Shown in pieces: positions 12,482 through 23,263 of a stretch of DNA of 64,000 nucleotides; position 1 is the stretch's first letter; the number at the start of each line of letters is the position of its first letter. The position numbers and the translations under genes were made by a program. This stretch comes from Capsicum annuum (taxonomy: Eukaryota > Streptophyta > Magnoliopsida > Solanales > Solanaceae), in contig NC_061115.1 of the NCBI RefSeq assembly GCF_002878395.1, positions 150,347,368 to 150,411,367 on the forward strand. Reading direction: 5' to 3'. The notes under the pieces are model-generated. The model saw only the letters and a list, made by a program, of their open reading frames with translations. It was not told the DNA's origin and did no database searches.

Positions 12482-12495
12482 TTTGATCAATGCCT
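12482..12495 (+). other. Degenerate primer-binding site of E3
   Basis: TTTGATCAATGCC immediately after the LTR end GGTCATGACA resembles TTGGTATCAGAGCC with a small deletion and substitutions. Position supports it more than sequence does. Confidence 0.5.
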
Positions 12496-12879
12496 ATGTT
12501 TACTATTATGTTAGTACAAGAGCTAAGAGTCTAGTAGAGTCTTTCGAATCGCTACAAATATGTATGTATCCTAGCTTTGGGAGCTTATAAGGCATTCTTT
12601 GGAAATTTCATTCATGAGTTGTTGTCATTTATTCATACTTCTATGAACCTTTGGTAATTATTTTGACTCTACACTTTTCCAGATTGGATAGAACGAGGCT
12701 GTCGATAAATGTTGACAAGACTTCACATATATTTCTAGATTTTTGGTTCTGCATTAGGCTAGGGAGTTAGATATTAACACTGAAGCTTCATCATTAGCCA
12801 AAAATTTGAGGGTAGCCTAGGCTCTAATAGTGTTTTTGACTTTTTTATTTCTTCAGGATACGATATTAAGGTTTTTGAT

Positions 12880-13800
12880 TATTTTAGTTGATACCTTATT
12901 TCTAGAGATAATGCCTAGTACATCGAGTAGTTTTTAGACTAGATTTGGATTTGTTACTATTTTTTAGGGTTGTCTATTTATTGTGAAGTATAATATTCAA
13001 TTTCTCAAGTAGGACAGACTCACTCTTATACTCTATCCTTTAGCGCATGAGTTGGTGTACGTATTTATCAGAGGGTTAGCTATGCTACTCCTCTTGGCAT
13101 CAGAGTATGTTTAGTAGCTGGGTCTTCTTTACCTCAAGTTATTGATCATGTGAGGACCTTAGAGAGGATATATATTGAGACATATAAAGGTGGTGGTAGG
13201 AGGCCATGTCATTCATATAGTGTTATTAGCATTCCATCTGGGAGTAGGGGTCCTCTCAATAGAGGACTATATTACTTTCCTAGATAGGTAGTATCTTAGG
13301 CTATAAGTATCTCCTAGATCAGTTATGGTGGTTATGGCGAGTAGAATTCTTATCATACATTGGAAAGTATTCAGTATAGAACTTTAGATCATAGCCGCTA
13401 TTCTTGATCTGTAGTTATAATGCATCAAAGAGTCCAAATGGCATGTTTTGATTATGGAACGATTACTCATTAGATAGTAACCTAGGCATGAGTTGGTTGT
13501 TCAAATAGGTTCAATACTTATTTCACACTATCCTGGATCCCCTAATATATATTATGATTGTGGAGAGGATGATCACTTTAGTAGAAAGTGTGCCTACCGC
13601 CAGTTGGTCAGCTAGTTGGGAGCAACACTTATTTCTCACCAGGTTAGAACTTTAGAGAGATTTTCACGACTATAAAGAGATAGGTCACTGGAACAAAGTG
13701 TCCTCAGTGTGAGATTATAAGTCATTCAACTAATCAAGATCAGTCTCATAGAGTTGTGGTACCTTATATTAAAGGTAGTGGATTTAGTGCCTCAATTGCT
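12880..13800 (+). pseudogene. Ty3/gypsy gag remnant (E3)
   Basis: The + strand frames here are broken but keep gag-like pieces: HELVYVFIRGLAM near 13040-13085 (typical gag C-terminal helix region) and a Gly/Arg-rich stretch (IPSGSRGPLNRG). The nucleocapsid knuckle at about 13548-13590 reads YYDCGEDDHFSRKC; its first cysteine is replaced by tyrosine, which a single G-to-A change would explain. There are many stops. Upstream lie the E3 primer site and 5' LTR. Confidence 0.7.
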
Positions 13801-15304
13801 GATTCAAATACTCATTTTTGGTTTAGACACACTCAAATATGTATCATTTAGGTACATCAAGGGTATGACTTCGGACTCCATCAATATAGGTGCACTTTAA
13901 CTTACTATTTTTTAGTTACTATTTGAATTTTATTGGGATTTTTATACCCAATGGTAGTTGTTTCCTTGATATTACAATATTGGTTGTTGTATAACTTCTA
14001 TATTTTTATTCATAGGTGATTATCCCCGTAGATGATTTGTTTTACTACTGGATTGAGTGAATATGTGTGGTATTTTTCTTATGGTGTACCATTTGGATTG
14101 AAGTCCCATTTACTTTGGCATTATGGCTTTGTTTTGATCTTAGAATTATTTTGGTAATTTTTATTTTGGTGCCTTTTGCACCTTATATTTTTGTTGTTAC
14201 TATTGCTATTGTTTTGGTCAATATAAATTTTCACATAATAGATGGCTTGAATAGTGTCATCTTCTTAGTATTGCTGCTGTTGAGATTCATATCCGTTTCG
14301 CCTAGAACCTTGGTTGGATGGTTTTCATTACTGTTATTGAGTCAAGATCTATTATTTAGTAGGTTATAAAAATAAAGAAAGGTTTGTCCTTCCATGTTCT
14401 TGTTATGATTCTAGCATTTGCAACTCATTTCTATGGCCAAATTTTATGATTGATCAGTTTTGGGTGTGCCCTTCTAATTTGGCATATGTGTTTCCTATTA
14501 AAAGTATTGATATTAGTTTTGGTGTTGAGTTGAGTACTACATTATTCCTAAGATGTGGTTCATCAATCAGTTGAATTGAGGTTGGTTTTCATGGGTGACT
14601 TCAAAAATTACTCATCTTCGATAGTTATTCTTCCTAGTATGACTTCATAGTATGATTTTTCTTGATGGTATGTGCTGTGTATTATTGTTTGTAATCAAAG
14701 TAGATGTCTTTTAGGAGTGTGAATTCGTTTCTATAGATTGATTATTGGTTGACCAGATCCAAGCTAAGTTTGTGTTTTTAAGTTGCTCGAGAGTTGCCTA
14801 TCATTAGTACTTTTGCAACCTTGGTGAGTTGTTATTTATTCCTTGATGTGTTATGATCTTAGTAGATGTGGATTTTATTGTTAGTGTCCTGATAATGTGG
14901 TTTTTTTAGTTATGCTTATGTTCTTTTACAATATTTCAAATTTCAACTCTTGCGAGAATTGTGGTATATATACTAGAATTCTGATGCTGAGATCTATTTG
15001 AGTATTTCTTATCCATGAAGACTCTTGGGTTTCAGCTTTAGATTTGGATCTTTTGAAGGACGAGTGGGAAATTGAAATAGATTTTGGGTTATGGATGTTT
15101 ACTCATCAGTATGATCAAATTGGATTGTTAAGAATGAATAGTTCAACTTCGACATCGAGATTGCAACTATGGGTTGTATAACTTAGTGCAACCTTATTTA
15201 AAAGTTTTAACTAGGCTAAGCATTTTTTTATAGGTTGACTAAGCCTACTTATTACCTACCGATTTGATTATCTTTAGTTCTGGTAAATTATGCATGACAG
15301 ATTT
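13801..15304 (+). pseudogene. Heavily decayed protease-to-RT linker region (E3)
   Basis: Most of this is unreadable. At about 14480-14530 a frame gives VFPIKSIDISFGVELST, which resembles the linker before RT in chromoviruses (REIEFGIDLLP in the element at 21152-21457). No RT catalytic box was found. A 100-codon open frame at 14067-14369 is hydrophobic and matches nothing I know; I regard it as chance. The region is cut at 15304 by element E4 and resumes at 26063/26068. Confidence 0.5.
15300..15304. repeat. Target-site duplication GATTT, left copy (E4)
   Basis: GATTT directly precedes the E4 LTR and is repeated exactly at 26063-26067 after the other LTR. Five bases is the usual duplication length for Ty3/gypsy integrase. 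Confidence 0.9.
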
Positions 15305-18112
15305 TATAACGCCCTGATTTTTTGAACCGAAATGCAACACGGTGCCTATGAACCCGAAGGACCACAAGCTAACCCATGACTGATGTCTGTACCTATACAC
15401 TGCATAATATACATGAAGAATGCGAAAAACATGAGCAATAGGCCATAAGGTTCAACTGAATAAAGAATCTGTCAAAACATAACATCCATGTGGGGTAGCG
15501 AATACCCAAAACAACCGAATCTGAATCAAAACTGAATACAAATCTAAACTAAATCTGAAAGCCTCTAAGTACTATCTGAATAAGGAGATGAAGGAACATG
15601 TCTTCAACTAACTCCATAAAACTAAAAGTTAACTGAGATAATAAATGAATCAAATCATATCGGCCTCAAATGAAGAGGACTCACTGCAACTCTGTATACT
15701 GGATGCTACTGCTATTGCGGATCTGGAGCTCATGTCTCTGGACCTATAGTGTAACATAAAAATAAAGCACCATAGTGCAAAAGCATCAGTACGTGGGGAT
15801 GTACTGAGTATACGAGTGAGGTAGGCTAAATGCAAAAGGGTTTACATGCATGAGCAATGCTAACTGACTGACTGATATGAACGTGAGAGTTCAAACATGC
15901 ATGCATAGTAACTAATATCGTGAATGCGTGATAGCTAATTTTGTATGCTAATACATGGCTTACTGATAACTAATCATGACTGGTACTGTAGTTTCTAATA
16001 ACAAGGGTGACTGTATTTGACAGTCCTGAATGTGATGGAACTATCTGAGTTTCGTACTGTAATTAAATTGACTGTATCTGACAGTACTGATATAATGAAA
16101 TCTGAAGAACTATCTGAGTTCTTTTACGGAGACTGATGCTGAAATTGTGGGAGGTAGTTGTTTAACCGACATGCCCCATATATGCCATTAAGGCTAAGTT
16201 GGGGTCCAATATCTACCCTGACTAGAAGGGTGTCCATACCACGCCACTGGTAAGGACAACGTGTGACCAACCCGCATATGAAAGGTAACTCTAGTTAGAA
16301 CGGTGGGAACCCTCATATAACAGGTTAAGCCACCTTATCTACCCTCATATAAGAGGTTTGCAATATTTTAAGCTATGCTGGCTACATAGTTCTGGAATGC
16401 AAGGATAACTTCTAAGAATCACACCCTCATATAACAGGTGAGTTCCCATCCTTGGGTTCACTCGGTGCTAACTCCTACTCCCTTCTGAAGAGACTGAACA
16501 TGAATTAACTGACTGTATGTGAACTACACTTATTGAATTTTCGTTGACTGACAGAATACCACTAATATCTGATAACTAACTGAGATCATAAGGTTTTCCT
16601 GAGTCACATGACTGACTGATTTCTATTGAATCATGGCTTAATTTAGGATATCGTGAAACATGACATGGCTCTAAACACACAACTATATTTTTTAGATACG
16701 AATAACCCCAGGACTCGATAGAAGAAAACTGACACACACATGACTGACTTGATCACAAGATTGGAGTTCCCAATTCATAATATCATAACTTGGGGAATTT
16801 CATGAAGTACATGATTTTCATACATCTTGTACATAAGTAGGATTTACAAGTAAGCATAGCATAATCTCGTAAGGCTAGTTTATGAATAATCCAACAACAT
16901 TTACGAGGCACACTATCAACATGAAAGTCATTGGAACATAGGGGCATATCATAAATCCTTCACTTAGTCACAATTTAGCTATATTGCATGATTTCTAGTT
17001 CCTTAGGCATTTTATCAAACACCTTGCATGCACTCTTTTAAGGCATAGGTATATTTATCAATTAGACCATCTTAATCTATCCAAAATTTATGGGTTTCAA
17101 GTAACCTATTCACATGTTTCATGAAAACACATCAATATACAACCTTGAATCCAAACAACATTCATCAACATGAATATAGTCATAACACCACAAGGAAATC
17201 ACAATTTATAATTTAAAATATGATTCTTGAGCTCCATGGATGAAAGGGACCCAGGGATAAACACTACGCATACCTTAGTGATTGAATCTTAAAAGAGATC
17301 TAATGTTTCTGAAGGTTCTTGAAAATTCCTTAGGCTTAATCTTGAGGAGATGATCTTGAGAGGAAAGCCTAATCTTGTGGTTGAGAGTGTATGAGAGAGC
17401 TTTCTGAGATGTTTAACTAAACATAATGGAAGATAATATGCTTTTTGAGGGTTATAAGTCATGGGAAGTGAAGGAAAAATACCAAAACCATTACTAAAAC
17501 GTCCCTTAATTTCTGGAAAAATAGCTGACGACATTCGTGACAAGTCGTTAAGCTGGTGATAAGCCATCAGGAATTGTCATCACAAAAGGGTAAAATCTTG
17601 ATTTTCTGGTTAAGGTTGGCGACATTGGTGATAGGCTGTCATGGGAATGACGGATTATCTCAAAAATTTCATCACTGGGGGGTGAAAATCTTTCCAGGGC
17701 TGACGACATTGGTGATAGGCCATCACGGGCCTGACAGCTTATCACGAATGTCATCACTTAGTTTTCCAGCCTAACATGCCAGAGTAAAATGGGCATAACT
17801 CCTTGCTCCGGTATTGGATTTAGGAAAAATTGATATAGTTAGAAAGATAATTCAATTATATATCTATTGATGGGTCATCAGATCAGTGATTCATAGTATA
17901 ATGAGAGATATCCTCATTTGAATCTGACTATACCAATATCCTTCTCAAAAATTCAATCGGTAAGGAAATTTTTTTATTCGTCTATTAGCTAGGACACTTT
18001 TGAGGCCTTAATATGTATCAACCTTGATCAAAGAACTGCCAAGTTACTAAAATTTCTTACTCATGAGTTCAAATAATGATCCTAAAAATTTTTAAACTTT
18101 TGGGGTATTACA
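15305..18112 (-). repeat. 3' LTR of E4
   Basis: It runs TATAACGCC...GGGGTATTACA, with the first TG changed to TA, 2808 bp. It contains the GGACCACAAGCTAACC block, GACTGT...ACAGTC hairpins at 16009-16025 and 16070-16086, and four CCTCATATAA-AGGT-type repeats at 16270-16445. A 3-fold repeat built on GACGACATTGGTGATAGG-type units lies at about 17522-17770. No gene is present. Confidence 0.95.
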
Positions 18113-18128
18113 ATATCTCCCCCTTAGG
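18113..18128 (-). other. Polypurine tract of E4
   Basis: Reading the minus strand into the 3' LTR gives CCTAAGGGGGAGATAT followed by TGTAATACCCC. This purine run would prime plus-strand DNA synthesis. It is at the expected place, touching the LTR. Confidence 0.85.
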
Positions 18129-18440
18129 AACGTTTATCCTCGAATGAGAATCAATTGAGATGGGATAAAAGACAAACTGAACATGACTGAACCTAAATAA
18201 CTAAAATTTGATCTCATGACTGACATGATAAATATACTGAAATCATGAATATATGATGCATGGATAACTGATACATGAATGCATAACTGAGTAATCTGAT
18301 AAACTGAGTTTCTCAAGATGAGAATGCATTGCAGATTCATGATCTTATAACTGAACTGATACATAAATTCATAATTGAGTATGTAATGGTAATAGGTACT
18401 AAGTTTTATGATGGGAACATGAATATGAAACTGAATAAGC

Positions 18441-18760
18441 TTAAGGAGAACTATTACCTTGAGCTTGATCTGAATTGGCAGAGAAGAGGTGAGGATACTT
18501 GGTATGCATATCTGCTTCTGCTTTCCAAGTAGCTCCATCATGAGACTGATTTTGCCAAAGAACCTTGACTAGAGGGACTTCTTTGTTCCTCAAATAATGA
18601 GTCTGATAGTCTAAGATTTCAACTGGAATCTCCTGATAAGAGAGGCTGTTCTGAATGTCAATGCTCTGAATAGGGACTACAACTACTGGGTCACCTATAC
18701 ACTTCTTGAGAAAAGAGACATGGAAGACTGGATGAACTGAGGTTAGATCTGAAGGCAATT
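18441..18760 (-). pseudogene. Chromodomain end of E4 polyprotein
   Basis: An open frame from 18758 down to 18441 reads [20 protein letters not shown], then [15 protein letters not shown] and KVLWQNQ...ATWKAEADM, ending near the stop after AQGNSSP. This is integrase C-terminus plus chromodomain; the chromodomain aromatic and KVLW/TW motifs are kept. It is the best-preserved chromodomain in the window and is open through to its stop, although it is disconnected from the broken integrase upstream. Confidence 0.9.
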
Positions 18761-19760
18761 CAAGCTCATAAGCTACCTTGCCAAAGCGACTGAGAATCCT
18801 AAAGGGACCAACATATCGGGGACTGAGTTTCCCTTTCTTGCCAAACCTGTTTATTCCCTTTATGGGAGAGATCTTAAGATAGACGTAATCATTGACATAG
18901 AATTCAAGATCCTTTCTATGAACATCTATATAAGATTATTGTCGGTTCTGAGCAGCCCAAAGTCTCTCTCTGATCAACTGAACCTTCTCTAAGGTATCGA
19001 ATACCAAGTTAGAACCTATGATTGAGGCCTCAATAACTTCGAACCAACCAATTGGAGATCTATATCTCCTACCATACAGAGCTTCAAATGATGCCATTTG
19101 AATACTGTAATGACAGCTATTATTGTATCCAAACTCAATCAAAGGCAAGTGGTCATCCTAAATTCCCTTTAAATCAACTGGACACTCCCTTAGCATATCT
19201 TCATGAGTCTGAATGGTCCTTTTTGCTTGACCATCTATCTGAGGATGAAATGTTGTATTGAGATGGACTTAGGTACCAAGACCCTTTTGGAATGCTTTCC
19301 AGAAATAAGAGGTGAACTGGATACCTCAATCTAAGATAATATATAATGGAACACCATGTAATCTGACCAACTCCCTGATATAGAGTTTGGCATAATCCTC
19401 GACTGAATAAGAAGTACGAACTAAAATGAAGTGAGTTGACTTGGTCATTCTATCTATAATGACCCAAACTAATCATGCTGATAACGAGTGTGAGACAAAC
19501 CCATCATGAAGTCCATGTTCACTTTTTCCCACTTCCCAGTAGGAATGGTGAACTCCTGCATGGAACCACTTGGTTTCTGATGCTCTATCTTAACCTGCTG
19601 ACATGTAGAGCCCTTAGCCACAAATTCCGCAACATCTCTATTCATCCTACTCCACCAATAGATCTCCCATAAGTCATGGTAGATCTTAGTGGCCCCTGGA
19701 TAAATAGAGTATCGTGCACCATGCGCTTCTGCAAGAATTCGGTGCCTTAAGACATCTACA
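18761..19760 (-). pseudogene. Integrase remnant (E4)
   Basis: Minus-strand frames give RILAEAHGARYSIYPGATK and YHDLWEIYWWSRMNRDVAEF (zinc-binding N-terminus, 19740-19600). Then come CQQVKIEHQKPSGSMQEF, WEKVNMDFMMGLSHT (first catalytic Asp, near 19530) and SFEALYGRRYRSP (19105-19060). Several stops and at least two frame changes are present between 19500 and 19150. It sits between RNase H and the chromodomain, as expected. Confidence 0.85.
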
Positions 19761-19987
19761 CCTAGAACACACAGACGACCCTGACAATGAAGAACAACAT
19801 CTCCTCCTTGGGAGAAAACCTCTTCATTTTGATTCTAAATTGACTCTTTTAGCTTGACAAGGATAGGATCCTTGTCTTGTTTCTCTTTCACCTAGGAAAC
19901 TAGAGATGACTCTAAACTACTTTGAACACATACACCATCCTCTGAAGAGTCGACTAAGCGAATGCCTAGTCTGGTAAGCTGATGGAT

Positions 19988-20620
19988 CTATTGAGCTATC
20001 TTCTTCTTTCTATCCTCAACATGAGAAATACTACCCATGGAGAGTCTACTGAGAGCGTCATCCATAACGTTGGACTTTCCCAAATGGTAAAGGACACTTA
20101 TGTCATAATCCTTCAAGAGCTCTAACCACCTTCGCTGATGAAGATTAAGATCTTTCTGAGAAAAGACATAGTGGAGACTCCTATGATCTATGAAGACATA
20201 TACATGAACTCCGTATAGATAATGCCTCCAAATATTTAAGGCAAATACTACGGCTATTAACACAAGATCATGAGTAGGATAATTCTTCTCATAGGGCTTT
20301 CACTGTCTGGAGGCGTAGGCTATAACCTTACCATGCTATATGAGAACACAACCTAGACCCACTCTGGATGCATCATAATACACTACGAAACCGTCAGAAC
20401 CATCTAGAAAAGCTAGACCTGGAGCTGAGGTGAGTCGAGTCTTCAACTCCTGCAAAATCTTCTCGCAAGAATCTGACCACTGAAACTTGACCTTTTTTTG
20501 AGTCAATCTGGACATAGGAGATGCAATAGAAGAAAATCCCTCAACAAACCATCTGTAATAGCTAGCCAATCCTAAGAAACTCCTGATATCTAATAGAGAT
20601 ATAGGGCGAGGCCAATTTCT
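19988..20620 (-). pseudogene. RNase H remnant (E4)
   Basis: Two open pieces, 20569-20336 and 20263-19988. The first gives YYRWFVEGFSSIASPMSRLT and then FVVYYDASRVGLGCVLI (RNase H first Asp region). The second gives [31 protein letters not shown] and [20 protein letters not shown], then [11 protein letters not shown] (last catalytic Asp region). A short gap with a stop separates them. Almost all landmarks of the domain survive. Confidence 0.9.
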
Positions 20621-20635
20621 TACTGCTTTGGTTTA

Positions 20636-21457
20636 CTAAGGATCTACCCCACTGCCATCATGGTAAACAATATGGCCAAGGAATGCTACTGATCTTATCC
20701 AAAACTCGCACTTATTGAACTTGATGAATAACTGATAATCTCTGAGAGTTTGAGGAACAATTTTGAGATGGTTTGAATGATCATGCTCTGTGCGGGAATA
20801 GACCAGGATATCATCTATGAATAATATGATGAATATATCCAAGTACTACTTGAATAATTGGTTCATCAAGTCCTTGAAAGTGGCTGGAGCATTGGTAAGA
20901 CCAAAGGATATGACTAGAAATTTAAAGTAACAATACCGAGTATGAAAAGTTATTTTTGGGATGTCATATTCTCTATCTCTGAGCTAATGATAGCCTGATC
21001 TGAGGCATATCTTTGAGAAATAACTGGCACCCTGAAGTTGGTCAAATAAGTCATCTATTCTAGGAAGTGGATACTTGTTCTTGACCATAACTTTGTTGAG
21101 ATAACGGTAATCAATACACATCCTAAGAGAACCGTCTTTCTTGCACACGAATTAGACTGGTGCACCCCATGGGGATACATTGGGCCTGATGAATCCCTTA
21201 TCTAAGAGATCTTTCAACTGATCTTTTAGTTCATTGAGCTCTGCTTGCGCCATTTTGTATAGCAGAATAGAAATAGGCTGAGTGTCTGGAAGCAGATCAA
21301 TGCCGAACTCTATTTCCCTTTTAGGAGAAATGCCTGGAAGATCTTCAAGAAAGACATCTGAATATTCATTAACCAATGCGACTAATTCCAAGCTAGAAAA
21401 TTCGAAACTGGAATCCTTAACATGCACGAAATGATACACACACCCCTTATAAATCAT
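20636..21457 (-). pseudogene. Reverse transcriptase remnant (E4)
   Basis: An open piece at 21457-21152 carries the protease-RT linker (DLPGISPKREIEFGIDLLPD) and [12 protein letters not shown], and ends at a TAG after SPWGAPV. The next pieces have [20 protein letters not shown] and [18 protein letters not shown]. After further stops, 20842-20636 contains [16 protein letters not shown], an intact YxDD-type catalytic box with both aspartates. [10 protein letters not shown] marks the thumb end. Most stops are single-base decay of Trp, Gln or Arg codons. Confidence 0.92.
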
Positions 21458-21569
21458 TTTCCTTGCCCGAAGGTAGAAAATAAGTTGACCCCTGAATGAT
21501 GAAGTACTACCCCTCTACTCTAAGATGGGTTCATTCAAGAACTGAAAGTAAACTATCCTATTTCTGCAG

Positions 21570-21960
21570 TCGACTGTGGCATAGGAGGAATAAAGTCAAT
21601 CCATACTGAGAATGACGTCAAAATCAGCCATCTCTAATTCGACTAAAACTGCTAATGTGGAACTTTGAAATATCATAATCGGGCAGTTCCTGTATACCCA
21701 CCAAGCTATAATGGTTTTACCCACTAGGGTAGAGACTGAAAAGTGCTCTGCTAAAATTTTGGGATTGATACTAAAATCGCTCGCTATGTATGGAGTAACA
21801 AAAGAAAAGGATGCACTTGGGTCTAGCAAAGCATAAACATGAACATGTAAAATCTATGACATACCAGTAATGACATCAGGAGAATTTTCCTGACCCTGTT
21901 AGGTCTGAAGAGCATAGAGTCTGTTTGGGTGTTGCCCACTAGTAGCACTGGAAGTGGCAC
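21570..21960 (-). pseudogene. Aspartic protease remnant (E4)
   Basis: An open frame 21829-21596 begins MLDPSASFSFVTPYIA. The catalytic loop is usually D-[ST]-G-A in retroviral-type proteases and DPGAS in many plant chromoviruses; here the Gly position is Ser (DPSAS). It continues to MADFDVILSMD, the conserved hydrophobic block before the C-terminus. It lies between nucleocapsid and RT. Confidence 0.85.
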
Positions 21961-22000
21961 CCTGCTGGTTTAAGCGACTGGACTGAGCTATGGAATAATT

Positions 22001-23045
22001 TTACTGACCCTGAGGACCTGTCTTAGGACAGTCTCTAACTCTGTGGCCATTCTTACTACAATTGAAACAAATGCCACTACCCGCTCTACACACACCCTGA
22101 TGGTGCTTACCGCAAGTCTGACACTGAGGATAAGTGCGGGCACTGGTAACACTGCCCTGAGATTTAGAGCCTGTTACTCTGTCTCTGTTGCCATCTATGA
22201 ATTTTAACACTGGGACACTGGCGGAGGAAGGGGTTGGAACTGTTGACTTAAGAAGAAACTGCGAATGGTTTTCTCCCTCTGCTTTGGGTTGAGCAAAACT
22301 AAAAATGCCTGATCTTGCTCTTTTGTTATGCCTCTCCCTAGTTCTAACCTTCTGCTCCTCTATTTGCTGAGCATGGGTCATGAGTCTGGCTTAAGTCATA
22401 TCACTATTCAGCATCACAGACCTACACTCATTTACCACGCTATCACTCACCCCTCACATAAAATTTCTCATCTTAGCCTTGGTGTCTACAACCACATGAG
22501 GGACATAGCTGGCTAACTGAGTAAATCTGAGAGAATACTCCTTAACCGTCATATTTCCCTATCTGGGGTTGATGAACTCAAGAACTTTGGTCTCCCTCAG
22601 CTCTTGGGGAAAGAATCTATCTAAGAAGGCTCTGACAAATTCCTTCCATTTAATAGGACCTATATCTTCTACACTCTCAGACTTCCACTATTTGTACCAA
22701 GTATGAGCCACATCTTATAACTGGTATACGGCTAACTCAGCACTCTCAACAGAAGTAACACCCATGATGCCAATGACCTTCTGTACTTGGTCAATGAATT
22801 CCTGAGGGTCTTCATCAGATTTAGACCCAAAAAAATATGGAGGGTTCATTCGGATGAAATCTCGAATCCTAGTTGCGGCTGAGTTATCAACTAGATTGGT
22901 CAGAATAATTGGTGGCCATTTATTTTGGGCATCCACAGACTGAGCAAGTATGGTGAATGCGACTCTAAACTTCGCATGAGAAATATGTTCTCCCAAAGGA
23001 TCTTCGGGCTGAGGAGCTGGCTGGCTTCTTCTCTTTGGAGGTAGA
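22001..23045 (-). pseudogene. Gag remnant with CCHC knuckle (E4)
   Basis: The N-terminal part (about 23040-22715) reads PPKRRRSQPAPQPEDPLGEH and then SHAKFRVAFTILAQSVDAQ, with MNPPYFFGSKSDEDPQEFID. The initiator seen in the relative at 9019 is not an ATG here. The C-terminal frame 22381-22001 has CQTCGKHHQGVC and then CFNCSKNGHRVRDC, a complete CCHC zinc knuckle for RNA packaging. Stops lie between the two parts (22714-22382). Confidence 0.9.
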
Positions 23046-23247
23046 TTTTGAAATAAGAGAAGAACAGATTAGACTGAGAGTTTAACTTGAGATTTTTGCT
23101 CACTAGCACGACATGAATACTGAAAGAAGGTAAATTGTCCTTAAAACATCTCATAGCCTCCTACACATAAATGTGGCGTGCAACACACCCATGTACAAGA
23201 CTACTAGATGCGGCTTTCAGACTTCCTAGGACTCTATTGAACCTTAG

Positions 23248-23259
23248 GCTCTAAAACCA
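23248..23259 (-). other. Primer-binding site of E4 (initiator Met tRNA type)
   Basis: The minus strand reads TGGTTTTAGAGCC against the canonical TGGTATCAGAGCC, four bases inside the 5' LTR. Both substitutions sit in the middle of the site. Confidence 0.85.
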
Positions 23260-23263
23260 AGTT

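Noticed and set aside
14067..14369. 100-codon hydrophobic open frame on the + strand
   Set aside because: It lies in decayed E3 internal sequence, is TTT/ATT-driven, and resembles no membrane protein family I know.
14980..15130. Second copy of the RT linker (EIDFGLWMF reading near 15070)
   Set aside because: Only a few residues match and no neighbouring landmark supports it; it could be chance in AT-rich decayed sequence.
18134..18541. 135-codon open frame on the minus strand
   Set aside because: It overlaps the E4 chromodomain in another frame and extends into the non-coding 3' leader; composition is Ile/Ser-rich without a motif.
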